A stretch of 51,222 nucleotides of DNA from the NCBI GenBank assembly GCA_944384375.1, contig CALWTE010000035.1, positions 1 through 51,222 on the forward strand, in the 5' to 3' direction. The notes under the pieces are model-generated. The model did not search any database. It was not told the origin of the DNA and saw only the letters and a program-made list of their open reading frames with translations. The stretch is from an uncultured Clostridia bacterium. Its GTDB lineage: Bacteria > Bacillota > Clostridia > Christensenellales > UBA1242. This document shows, in pieces, positions 43,325-51,222 of this stretch; the stretch's first letter is position 1; every line of letters starts with the position of its first letter. A program made the translations under genes and the position numbers.

Positions 43325-45817
43325 ATGATAGAAACAGCAAAATATATTTTAGACGATAATGGCATATTGACATTTAAGCCAGGAATTGAGAACGTAGAGA
43401 GTGGGGACATTCCAGCAAACGTAACTCTAAACAAAGTAATTTTTCCCGAAGGTGTAGTTAGCCTAGGCGTAGATTTGTTTAAAAACAATCATAGTGTGAA
43501 AGCCGTGCAACTACCTAATACGCTACAAGAAATCGGTAGTGGCGCGTTTGCAAAAACAAACTTAGGCGAAATTTATATACCGGATAGTGTTACCGTTATA
43601 GGTGACGAAGCCTTTTTAGGCTGTGAGAGTCTTGCGCGTGTAAGACTTTCGGAAAACATAACGCAAATTTTTAATTTTACGTTTTGCTCTTGTCAATCTT
43701 TGTGGCAAATCAACATACCAAAAAATGTAAAAACTATTTATGATAATGCCTTCTCATATACGGGACTTGTAGATGTAGTAATTCCCGAAGGTGTGAACAA
43801 AATCAAGAAAAATGTTTTCAGTGGGTGCATTTATTTAAAAACGTTGTCTTTGCCTGCTAGTTTAGACGAAATTAGTTTTGAAAACACTTTCCTAGATTGC
43901 AGAAGTTTAAGTGATATAAAAATTTCTCAAGACAATTACAAATTCACTGTTCAAGATAATGTGATTTTTAATAAAGATATGACAAGTCTTTATTTTTGCC
44001 CCATGACGAAAAAAGGCATATACACTGTACCTAATGGGGTGGAGATTTTTGAACAGTATTGCTTCTCTGAGTGTGGGGCTTTAACAAAAATCAATATGCC
44101 TGATACTTTAAAAATAGTAAAACGTGGCGCTTTGCAAAATTGTCATGGTTTAACTGAAGTGTATTTTCCTGATAGCGTTGAAAAAATTGAATACTATAAT
44201 TTTCTACCTGTTGTATACGACTCAAGATTTATTGAGCCAGGGAATCCAGAGAAAGTGGAACTAGGTATAAGAAAATATTCTGTGCCTGTTACCATTAAAT
44301 ATGATATGAATATTAGCAATTTTGATTTACATAACCCTAATTTGTATATGCATTTTTTAAATACTTTAAATGCTTATGTCCGCTTTAATGACAAAGTTTT
44401 GCCTACACAAGGTAGAGATTTTATAATTAAGCAAGGTCCGTATGGTCTGTTTTTTAGAGATGAAAAGGGCAATGTATATTTGCCAGACAAAGATAGAGAT
44501 TTAATCCAAACGACTGAAAAAGAACTTTTATCTAAGGCAACAAAGTGGAATAAAATAGCAGAGAAACGTTCCATTCGTGAATATTACACGCAATTATATG
44601 TTTGGAATCAGTATAAAGACGTTCCTAATATTTTGATAATAGAACATATGCCTATTGATGAAATTCAGTATTTTTACTATCATAATAACTTTAAGAACTG
44701 GCAGTTAATTTCAAAAACGGCGGGTTATAGGAATGAAATACACAAGGGCTCGTTGTTTGATATTGCCCACGCACTCGGCGTTTTTAGTGAAAACGGCACA
44801 GAGAGTAGGGTAGCGACCGAATTCATAATTAATGACATTTTGCCTAAGTTCACAGCAGACGAAGTGCATGAACTTTTTGGCGGCTTTGATGCTCCAAATA
44901 CGCAATATAATGCTGAATTTGCTAAATTCTTTATGAAATATTTCCCTACAAATCCGCACTTTATGACTTTTAGAGACGATTTAACGGGGGCGGATATGGA
45001 TTTATTAGGTTCGGCATATAATAATTTTGATAGAGTATTAAAGATTTTGCCAAATAAAAAAGTAATTACGCCCGAAATGGTGCAGTATGCGTTAATAGGC
45101 ACAAGATATCAACATATTGACGAAAGGGCGCAAGAATTAGCCGACGTCGTGGGTAGGTTTGGCTATTCACAAGATGCCTTTGAAACTTTGCAAAACTGGT
45201 ATTTGCAAGGCATATCTATTCGCAAAGAAGATTTAAAATTAAAAGTTATTCCCGACGACGGGCAGTCTCCCGTGCAGTATGAATTACTAGACAAGGCAGA
45301 CCCGCAAGCAAGTGTCTTAGGCAATATTACAAATTGCTGTCAGGTAGTAGGAGGTTCGGGTGAAGACTGCGTAAAATACGGTATGACGCAAGAAAATTCA
45401 GGTTTTGTTGTCTTTAAGAAAGGAGACAAAGTTTTAGGTCAAGCGTGGGTGTGGTATGACGAAAATAAAAGTTTGCAAGTAACTTTAGACAATATAGAAG
45501 TACCTAAAAATATCAACACGCTTTTACAAAAAGACGAAAAATTACAGCAAGACTTTTTAGATTGTATAGATAGACTAGGCAAAAATTTTATTAACACTAT
45601 GAATAGAGAAGGCTTGCCCGTTAGTAGGGTAACTATAGGTACGGGATTTAACGACGTAAATAAAATTTTGATGCCTAGATACGCACTCATAAAAACGCCT
45701 GATATGCTAAGTTCGTATCACGGTTATAGTGATGCGATGGAATCACAATTGCTGGTGGCGGGCGAAATGCCAAAGGTACAAGGAGTTTCTGCCACTTTGG
45801 AAATGCAAAATCAATAA
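43325..45817 (+). CDS. Leucine-rich-repeat protein without signal peptide, novel C-terminal domain
   Basis: 830 residues. There is no signal peptide or membrane segment, so it appears cytoplasmic, unlike the two BspA-type neighbours. Residues ~45-310 are LRR_5 repeats (IYIPDSVTVIGDEAFLGCESL, VVIPEGVNKIKKNVFSGC). A long helical middle (~330-640) follows, with no recognised domain. From about 650, NITNCCQVVGGSGEDCVKYG, SGFVVFKKGDKVLGQAWVWY and LDNIEVPK resemble GNAT-like domains in some phage or mobile-element proteins (memory-based, weak). ATG at 43325 has only a weak ribosome site. It is a single gene with a large terminator at 45941. Confidence 0.8.
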   Translation: MIETAKYILDDNGILTFKPGIENVESGDIPANVTLNKVIFPEGVVSLGVDLFKNNHSVKAVQLPNTLQEIGSGAFAKTNLGEIYIPDSVTVIGDEAFLGCESLARVRLSENITQIFNFTFCSCQSLWQINIPKNVKTIYDNAFSYTGLVDVVIPEGVNKIKKNVFSGCIYLKTLSLPASLDEISFENTFLDCRSLSDIKISQDNYKFTVQDNVIFNKDMTSLYFCPMTKKGIYTVPNGVEIFEQYCFSECGALTKINMPDTLKIVKRGALQNCHGLTEVYFPDSVEKIEYYNFLPVVYDSRFIEPGNPEKVELGIRKYSVPVTIKYDMNISNFDLHNPNLYMHFLNTLNAYVRFNDKVLPTQGRDFIIKQGPYGLFFRDEKGNVYLPDKDRDLIQTTEKELLSKATKWNKIAEKRSIREYYTQLYVWNQYKDVPNILIIEHMPIDEIQYFYYHNNFKNWQLISKTAGYRNEIHKGSLFDIAHALGVFSENGTESRVATEFIINDILPKFTADEVHELFGGFDAPNTQYNAEFAKFFMKYFPTNPHFMTFRDDLTGADMDLLGSAYNNFDRVLKILPNKKVITPEMVQYALIGTRYQHIDERAQELADVVGRFGYSQDAFETLQNWYLQGISIRKEDLKLKVIPDDGQSPVQYELLDKADPQASVLGNITNCCQVVGGSGEDCVKYGMTQENSGFVVFKKGDKVLGQAWVWYDENKSLQVTLDNIEVPKNINTLLQKDEKLQQDFLDCIDRLGKNFINTMNREGLPVSRVTIGTGFNDVNKILMPRYALIKTPDMLSSYHGYSDAMESQLLVAGEMPKVQGVSATLEMQNQ

Positions 45818-45940
45818 ATAAAATTGAATATAAGGCTAAATTCTTTTGAAACTAGCGTAACAATAAACAAAAAATCTAAATTATTATATAAGTTTCAAAA
45901 TTACTTAACTAAGAGATTTTCTATCATAAAAGTATTTATT

Positions 45941-45998
45941 AAAAGACTTTTTCTAAAAGACACTTAAAAGGAGTGCTTTAGAGTAAAAGTCTTTTTTT
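45941..45998 (+). terminator. Intrinsic terminator
   Basis: AAAAGACTTTT at one end and AAAAGTCTTTT at the other close a long hairpin with further inner pairing (CACT/AGTG), ending in a run of seven T. Confidence 0.85.
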
Positions 45999-46187
45999 AT
46001 TATAGTAACTTTTTATTAAATAATTAATTATGTGATAAATTGAGAATTTAACGAATATAGTATTTTCAGAGCAACTATTCAATTGACACATTCTCTAAAA
46101 TTTGGCTAACTTTCGTCAAATTTTGCTATTATTCTATAATAGAGAGTGCGTCATAATTTGCTAAAATTAAAATTGTGTGAGGGAGTT

Positions 46188-46961
46188 ATGAAGTTCGTAG
46201 TTCTTAAACGTTCTGTAGTTTGGCTGGCATTTTTTAGTATTATGTTGTGCGGGGTTTTGTCTGTACCATTAGGCGAAAACTCTATGGCAGCAGTCTTTTT
46301 TGGAGACAATTTACGAAAAGTGCCTGTATATAATGTAGAGACGGAAGAAAAACGCGTAGCAATCAGTTTTGATGCGGCGTGGGGAGCGGACAAGACCGAA
46401 GAAATTATGAAAATACTTAAAGAATACGACGTAAATGCTACTTTTTTCTTAGTCGGGTTTTGGAGCGAAAAATATCCCGAATTAGTTAAGAAAATTCACG
46501 AAAACGGCTTTGAAATCGGTACGCATAGCAATTCTCACCCTGATATGACCAAACTAAACCGCGAGCAAATTAAACTAGAATTAGAGCAATCTATTGCAAA
46601 GATAAAGGAGGCTGTTGACGTAGAAGTTGAGTTGTTCCGTGCTCCATACGGCGCTTATGATAATAATGTAATTGAAGTTGCCGAAAGTATGAATTTGCAG
46701 ACAATTCAATGGGACGTAGATAGCCTAGACTGGAAAGGTATCAGCGGTAGCGAGATTGCGACTCGTATTCTTAATAGAGTAAAACCAGGGTCTATAATAC
46801 TTTGTCATAATAATTCCGACCACATACTAGATGCTTTGCCAATTGTGTTGGATAGACTTAAATTACAGGGCTACACTGTCGGTTGTATAGGCGATTTAGT
46901 TTATAAAGATAACTATATAATTGACCGTGCAGGCGTACAAAAATTAGCAGAACAATCTTAA
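46188..46961 (+). CDS. pdaB: Polysaccharide deacetylase, PdaB-like
   Basis: 257 residues. NodB-fold enzyme with an N-terminal hydrophobic segment (VVWLAFFSIMLCGVLSVPL) for export. Motif 1 reads ISFDAAWGADKT, the PdaB form of the usual TFDDG. Motif 2 is THSNSHPDM (metal His pair), motif 3 FRAPYGAYD, motif 4 WDVDSLDWKG, motif 5 IILCHNN. PdaB is needed to keep spores stable late in sporulation, which agrees with the sigF operon. ATG at 46188 with GAGGGAG; in-frame codons upstream to 46146 lack a ribosome site. Confidence 0.9.
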   Translation: MKFVVLKRSVVWLAFFSIMLCGVLSVPLGENSMAAVFFGDNLRKVPVYNVETEEKRVAISFDAAWGADKTEEIMKILKEYDVNATFFLVGFWSEKYPELVKKIHENGFEIGTHSNSHPDMTKLNREQIKLELEQSIAKIKEAVDVEVELFRAPYGAYDNNVIEVAESMNLQTIQWDVDSLDWKGISGSEIATRILNRVKPGSIILCHNNSDHILDALPIVLDRLKLQGYTVGCIGDLVYKDNYIIDRAGVQKLAEQS

Positions 46962-46990
46962 AAAATTTATTAATAAACTAGGAGAAAATT

Positions 46991-47671
46991 ATGAGTTTTG
47001 AATTTAACAACAATCGTGTTTATCTTTATGGAAAGGTGGTTAGCGAGCCAGTGTTTAGCCACGAAGTTTACGGAGAAGGCTTTTATGATATCAATTTAGA
47101 AGTAAATAGACTGTCCGAGCAGTACGATATTATTCCTATTACCATTTCGGAGCGGCTTTTTAAGGATAACGAGTTAAAAGCGGGTACGTTTTTAGCAGTA
47201 AATGGGCAGTTCCGCAGTTATAATAAGTTTGTAGACGGCAAAAGTAAACTTATGCTAACCGTCTTTGTCCGCGAAATAATTGAGCCTATCCAAGGGCAAA
47301 ATACAAATATTATTGAACTAGAAGGCTATGTTTGCAAACCGCCCGTTTACCGTACCACACCATTCAAACGTGAAATTTGCGATTTATTACTTGCTATAAA
47401 TCGTGCTTATAATAAATCAGACTACTTGCCGTGTATTGCGTGGGGTAGAAATGCTCGTTTTGTCAACACTTTGGCTGTGGGCGAAAAACTTTACTTGACG
47501 GGCAGAATTCAAAGCAGGGACTACCAAAAACGTATTGACGAGAATCAAACCGAAACCCGTACCGCGTACGAAGTTTCCATTAGCAAACTATCCCTAGACG
47601 ATAACTTGCAATATCTATTAAAAGAGCCCGAAGTTTCATTGCCCGAGCATTGCACTGAACAAGAAAGTTAA
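46991..47671 (+). CDS. Protein with two SSB-like OB folds
   Basis: 226 residues. Two consecutive single-strand-binding OB domains: 1-~95 (NNRVYLYGKVVSEPVFSHEV, GTFLAVNGQFRSYNK) and ~97-205 (NIIELEGYVCKPPVYRTTPF, LPCIAWGRNARFVNTLAVGEKLYLTGRIQSRDYQK). The second is closer to classical SSB. The acidic C-terminal tail typical of replication SSB (DDDIPF) is absent. It probably binds single-stranded DNA in repair or as an auxiliary SSB. ATG at 46991 with TAGGAG, 29 nt after pdaB, so likely one operon. Confidence 0.82.
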   Translation: MSFEFNNNRVYLYGKVVSEPVFSHEVYGEGFYDINLEVNRLSEQYDIIPITISERLFKDNELKAGTFLAVNGQFRSYNKFVDGKSKLMLTVFVREIIEPIQGQNTNIIELEGYVCKPPVYRTTPFKREICDLLLAINRAYNKSDYLPCIAWGRNARFVNTLAVGEKLYLTGRIQSRDYQKRIDENQTETRTAYEVSISKLSLDDNLQYLLKEPEVSLPEHCTEQES

Positions 47672-47787
47672 GTGATTCAAAATGATTATTTTATTAAATT
47701 TATATAAGAATAGGTTTTTAATATAGAATTTTTGTTAGTTTTTAGTACAAACTAACACTAAATTTAATGTATTTCTAATAAAATATG

Positions 47788-47828
47788 GCACACTTTTTAA
47801 AAATTTTGCTAAAAGTGTGCTTTTTTAT
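47788..47828 (+). terminator. Intrinsic terminator
   Basis: GCACACTTTT (47788-47797) pairs with AAAAGTGTGC (47811-47820) and runs into TTTTTTATTTT. Confidence 0.92.
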
Positions 47829-47912
47829 TTTACATTGCTATTTTATTTTGTTAAACTAAATTTATAGAAAAGCTACAAGGTTTAAATTTTATGCTTGCAT
47901 AAATCATTTAGC

Positions 47913-48055
47913 CTTGTGAAAAACTAAAGATAAAAAAGGGAGAAAAAAGATATGATAAACAAGAATTTTTGCCCTATCTCTAGCCAAATTTGGATAACTC
48001 AGGGGGGGGGGCGCTTAGATAGAAATAACGAATTTGTTGCTACAAATTTGTCCCA
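47913..48055. repeat. G10-containing repeat element, copy 2
   Basis: Matches 35256-35400: CTTGTGAAAAACTAAAGATA, GGGAG, the small ORF start, ten G at 48002-48011, then GCTACAAATTTG. Here it is 220 bp from the BspA-type gene; the other copy is about 970 bp away. Confidence 0.85.
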
Positions 48056-48080
48056 TTTCAATTTTCAATTACCGCCGTAA
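47952..48080 (+). CDS. Small ORF across the G10 tract (copy 2, open frame)
   Basis: 42 codons from ATG at 47952 (GGGAG site upstream). It runs MINKNFCPISSQIWITQGGG, then RLDRNNEFVATNLSHF and ends NFQLPP-stop. In this copy the frame passes the G run and continues into the segment homologous to the long frame of copy 1. It ends in CCG CCG TAA, inside a GC-rich hairpin. Whether the peptide is made is unknown. Confidence 0.45.
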   Translation: MINKNFCPISSQIWITQGGGRLDRNNEFVATNLSHFNFQLPP

Positions 48081-48131
48081 TAAAAAATGGAAGCTAAATA
48101 AAAACAGTTACGGCAGGCGGTTACGGGCGGT
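48071..48131 (+). other. GC-rich hairpin at the end of the small ORF
   Basis: ACCGCCGTAA (48071-48080) pairs with TTACGGGCGGT (48121-48131) with one bulge; a second GC-rich patch, TTACGGCAGGCGGT, lies between. The base composition differs sharply from the surrounding AT-rich DNA. The stop codon of the small ORF is in the 5' arm. Confidence 0.5.
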
Positions 48132-48164
48132 CAAGGTTTTTGGACAAAAAACACAAAAGAAGAA

Positions 48165-48272
48165 AAAAATGAGAAGATAAAAGCGGAATATAAATAATAT
48201 TTAATTATTTTTAGCCTTCATTTTCAATTTTCAATTTGCTTGTGCGGAAAGCACGAGCATAGGGGGTATGTT
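48165..48272 (+). promoter_or_regulatory. Conserved BspA leader with hairpin (copy 2)
   Basis: Counterpart of 36240-36365. The hairpin is GCTTGTGC-GGAAA-GCACGAGC (48238-48258), followed by ATAGGGGG and the ATG at 48273. Confidence 0.65.
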
Positions 48273-51222
48273 ATGGCATTTAAGGAATTATTTAAAAAGT
48301 ATAAAGTTTATACAATTATAAGTATAATAGCAATTTTATTGCTTATGGCTGGTGGGGTAACTGCAGGGCTACTTATAGGTAAACAAGGAAATGAACAGTT
48401 AAATGTGCCAGCACTAGCAGCAGATTTTACAGACAGTAACGGACTAGAATATACAATTCTCAGTTCCACAAATTTAACCGTTAGTGTAAGCGGATATTCT
48501 GGTAGTTCTACTAAAATAGTAATCCCTGATACTGTAGTTAATGGCGGTACAACTTACACAGTCACCACCATAGCAGGCGGTAGTAAAAGTACAGGCGCCT
48601 TTGCATATAAATCAGCCCGAAAAAGTATCACTATACCGTCTAGTATAACAACAATACATAGATACGCATTTTATAATTGTACAGGCTTAACCGAAATCAA
48701 CTTTAACGCAACGAATATGAATGATTTAGAAGAAAATAATTATGTATTTTATGATGCAGGGCAAAATGGTACAGGTATAACAGTAAACATAGGAGAGAAT
48801 GTAACTAGAATACCAGAATTTTTGTTTTGTCCTATGGGTGGTATGTATATACCAAAGATAGTAACAGTAAACTTTTTAGGGAATAGCCAGTGTGAGAGTA
48901 TAGGAAATTCTGCGTTTGAAGATTGTAGCAGTTTAACAAGTATAACGATTCCCGATAGTGTAACCAGTATAGGAGATGATGCGTTTAGATATTGTAGCAG
49001 TTTAACTGAAGTAACAATAGGAAATAGTGTCACCAGTATAGGAGATGCTGCGTTTAGAAATTGTAGTAGTTTAACCGAAGTTACCATTCCAGATAGTGTA
49101 ACGAGTATAGGATATTTTGCGTTTTATAATTGTAGCAGTTTAACAAGTATTAATGTAGATATAAATAATGCAAATTATAGTTCAGTTAATGGAGTTTTAT
49201 TTAATAAAAATCAAACTACATTAATTCAATACCCAGCGAGTAAAACTGACACTAGTTATTCAATCCCTGATAGTGTCACCAGTATAGGAGAATCTGCGTT
49301 TGAAGTTTGTAGCAGTTTAACTGAAGTAACAATAGGAAATAGTGTCACCAGTATAGGAGAATATGCATTTTCAAGTACACCATGGTTAACTGATATACAA
49401 ACCAATCACAATGGACAAGCACAATCTAGTGATGGGACTAAAACTTACATGATAAAAGCCCCAAATACTAATATTACAAGTTATGATTTAACGGGTGTTG
49501 ATGTAATAGCGGAAGGAGCGTTTAGAAATTGTAGCAGTTTAACTGAAGTAACAATAGGAAATAGTGTAACCAGTATAGGAGAATATGCGTTTTTTAATTG
49601 TGCCGCTTTAACTGAAATCAACTTTAATGCAACGAATATGGATGATTTAGAAGATGCTAATTATGTGTTCTACAACGCAGGGGAAGATGGTACAGGCATA
49701 ACAGTAAACATAGGAGCGAATGTGACTAAGATTCCAGCATATTTGTTTTATCCTTTTCATAATAGGTATGATCCAAAGATAGTAACAGTAAACTTTTTAG
49801 GGAATAGCCAGTGTGAGAGTATAGGAAATTATGCGTTTAGAGATTGTAGCAGTTTAACCAGTATAACAATTCCCAATAGTGTCACCAGTATAGGAGATTA
49901 TGCGTTTTATTATTGTACCAGTTTAACAAGTGTAACAATAGGTGATAGTGTCACCAGTATAGGAAATTATGCGTTTAGAGATTGTAGCAGTTTAACTGAA
50001 GTAACAATAGGAAATAGTGTCACCAGCATAGGTGATGAGGCGTTTTATGGTTGTAGCAGTTTAACAAGTATTACCATTCCCAATAGTGTAACCAGTATAG
50101 GAGAAACTGCGTTTTATGATTGTAGCAGTTTAACCAGTGCAACGATAGGAAATAGTGTTACGAGTATAGGAGGATATGCGTTTATGAGTTGTAGCAGTTT
50201 AACAAGTGTAACAATACCGAATAGTGTTACGAGTATAGGAGATCAAACGTTTTATAATTGTAGCAGTTTAACAAGTATAACAATACCAGATAATGTCACA
50301 AGTATAGGAGATGCCGCTTTTAGGAATTGTACCAGTTTAAGTAATGTATATTTTTACAACGATATACAAAATAAAACTTCAGATAATTACATAGGAATTT
50401 CTGCTTTTAGAAATAATGCTAGTACAGTAACATACTGGGTAAAAGACCAAACAAGTCTAACAAATATTCAAGCAATATATAAAGCTTCAACATCTAAGTT
50501 TACTGCAAATAATTTTCAAATTATGACTTTTAATATTTCAAGCGCTGTTGCAAGTAATTCTACAGGAATGGGTACAGTTAGCGGCGGTGGTAATGGAGTA
50601 TATTTGCCAGTTACCCTTACCGCAACACCAAACCCAGGTTATACCGTAGCCGGTTGGACTTTAAGTAGTGATGGCTCAAATATAATTGCAGACTCAGAAG
50701 GGCAAACAAACTATACTATTACCGCAGCAGGTGACGAAACATATTATGTAGTTTTTAAATCTGCTAATTACACCGTAATTATGGAATCTAGCGGGTATCC
50801 AAGCAAGATTAGTGGACTTGCTGGCGGTTTTGAAAATACAGGCTGGAATGGTACTTATGATACCGCGCACGTGCGGAGCGGTGATTATTCACTTAAAATT
50901 ACAGGCTCGGCGGGTAGCTCCGAAACCACCATTTCTACAACATTTACAATACCCTTAGACAACACCAACAAAAACCATATATTCTATGTGCAATACTGGG
51001 GATACCAAGAAGTACAGGCTGGTGCAAGTACACAAATTTACTGGCCTATAGAAGAACCTAGTTTTGGTAGCCTAGCCTTAGGTCCAGCGGGGCAGTGGAA
51101 TATGTATAGTTTTTACGTTACTAGGAGTAGCAATAATGCTTCGGATACTGCCGTTTTACGTATAGACTATGATAATAACGGAGTTGCGGGCGAGATTTGG
51201 TTTGACGACATTGTTTTGCTAG
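48273..51222 (+). CDS. BspA-type leucine-rich-repeat surface protein (3' end outside window)
   Basis: At least 983 codons, open to the window edge. It starts [20 protein letters not shown] with one membrane helix (~13-35), like the paralogue at 36369. LRR_5 repeats of 23 residues ([19 protein letters not shown]) fill ~105-700. The linker [15 protein letters not shown] and the bacterial-repeat domain (MGTVSGGG...[16 protein letters not shown]) are shared with the paralogue. The last ~140 residues ([44 protein letters not shown]) look like a carbohydrate-binding beta sandwich. ATG at 48273 follows GGGGG. A minus-strand frame at 48749-49087 is only a shadow of the repeats. Confidence 0.9.
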   Translation, partial: MAFKELFKKYKVYTIISIIAILLLMAGGVTAGLLIGKQGNEQLNVPALAADFTDSNGLEYTILSSTNLTVSVSGYSGSSTKIVIPDTVVNGGTTYTVTTIAGGSKSTGAFAYKSARKSITIPSSITTIHRYAFYNCTGLTEINFNATNMNDLEENNYVFYDAGQNGTGITVNIGENVTRIPEFLFCPMGGMYIPKIVTVNFLGNSQCESIGNSAFEDCSSLTSITIPDSVTSIGDDAFRYCSSLTEVTIGNSVTSIGDAAFRNCSSLTEVTIPDSVTSIGYFAFYNCSSLTSINVDINNANYSSVNGVLFNKNQTTLIQYPASKTDTSYSIPDSVTSIGESAFEVCSSLTEVTIGNSVTSIGEYAFSSTPWLTDIQTNHNGQAQSSDGTKTYMIKAPNTNITSYDLTGVDVIAEGAFRNCSSLTEVTIGNSVTSIGEYAFFNCAALTEINFNATNMDDLEDANYVFYNAGEDGTGITVNIGANVTKIPAYLFYPFHNRYDPKIVTVNFLGNSQCESIGNYAFRDCSSLTSITIPNSVTSIGDYAFYYCTSLTSVTIGDSVTSIGNYAFRDCSSLTEVTIGNSVTSIGDEAFYGCSSLTSITIPNSVTSIGETAFYDCSSLTSATIGNSVTSIGGYAFMSCSSLTSVTIPNSVTSIGDQTFYNCSSLTSITIPDNVTSIGDAAFRNCTSLSNVYFYNDIQNKTSDNYIGISAFRNNASTVTYWVKDQTSLTNIQAIYKASTSKFTANNFQIMTFNISSAVASNSTGMGTVSGGGNGVYLPVTLTATPNPGYTVAGWTLSSDGSNIIADSEGQTNYTITAAGDETYYVVFKSANYTVIMESSGYPSKISGLAGGFENTGWNGTYDTAHVRSGDYSLKITGSAGSSETTISTTFTIPLDNTNKNHIFYVQYWGYQEVQAGASTQIYWPIEEPSFGSLALGPAGQWNMYSFYVTRSSNNASDTAVLRIDYDNNGVAGEIWFDDIVLL
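48691..49833 (+). repeat. Internal duplication within the BspA-type gene
   Basis: A block of about 220 bp starting GAAATCAACTTTAA occurs at 48691-48914 and again at 49614-49833, mostly identical, and ends in both with GAGAGTATAGGAAATT. It lies among many 69-bp LRR units with near-identical codons (AGTGTCACCAGTATAGGAGA). Confidence 0.85.

Noticed and set aside
48749..49087. 112-codon minus-strand frame
   Set aside because: Antisense of the LRR repeats; its own repetition follows the plus-strand gene and it has no ribosome site.
48273..50400. Regular short repeats that might suggest a CRISPR array
   Set aside because: They are in-frame 69-bp LRR codon repeats within one gene; there are no unique spacers and no cas genes.

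Overview
The window is AT-rich chromosomal DNA from a low-GC, Gram-positive-type bacterium, most likely an uncultured spore-forming member of the Bacillota (Clostridia-like). The support is: a ctsR-mcsA-clpC operon under an exact CtsR operator; a spoIIAA-spoIIAB-sigF sporulation operon; a PdaB-like deacetylase; long-form HPF; obg-yhbY-rsfS linkage; strong AGGAGG-type ribosome sites with frequent TTG starts; and sigma-A promoters, often with an extended -10. The sequence alone does not fix the family. Two large BspA-type leucine-rich-repeat surface proteins suggest a gut or other host-associated lifestyle; this is inference.

Layout. 1-1743: two minus-strand tRNAs (one cut by the window edge) and a Y-family polymerase. 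1907-8300: an unknown gene, the heat-shock operon ctsR-mcsA-clpC, and an unknown gene. 8503-11443: rpmG-secE-nusG and rplK-rplA, ending in a strong terminator. 11508-17337: a small XRE repressor with paired operators, a membrane protein, hpf, a membrane-protein gene with a broken partial copy beside it, an alpha-oxoamine synthase, and a degenerate ABC ATPase with a PucR-type HTH protein. 17349-20604: an N/Q-rich protein, a small acidic protein with a subtilase, and a lipoprotein. 21179-22673: the sigF operon. 22731-28618: nth, obg, yhbY, rsfS, tsaE and a tsaB-rimI fusion, with a candidate structured RNA before nth. 28738-34661: hydrolase, membrane-anchored MurF-like ligase, ddl, HTH protein, murG. 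35256-51222: two loci with a shared repeat carrying a run of ten G, each followed by a BspA-type gene, with gyrB-gyrA, an LRR protein without a signal peptide, pdaB and an SSB-like gene between them. The last gene runs off the end.

How the genes fit together. Most are housekeeping: protein quality control, ribosome and transcription functions, ribosome hibernation and assembly, t6A tRNA modification, peptidoglycan precursor synthesis, DNA supercoiling and repair. The sigF operon and pdaB indicate endosporulation. The stress operon is unusual: mcsB is absent, McsA has lost its second zinc site and ClpC lacks the usual ClpP-docking tripeptide.

The least explained features are: (i) a repeat of about 140 bp with an identical G10 tract at 35256 and 47913, upstream of both BspA-type genes, where the tract decides the reading frame of a small ORF; (ii) a dispersed 9-bp unit TACTATGCA in clusters at five loci, two of them inside genes; (iii) a branched RNA-like fold at 22817-22887; (iv) palindromic XRE operators with a matching site 24 kb away.
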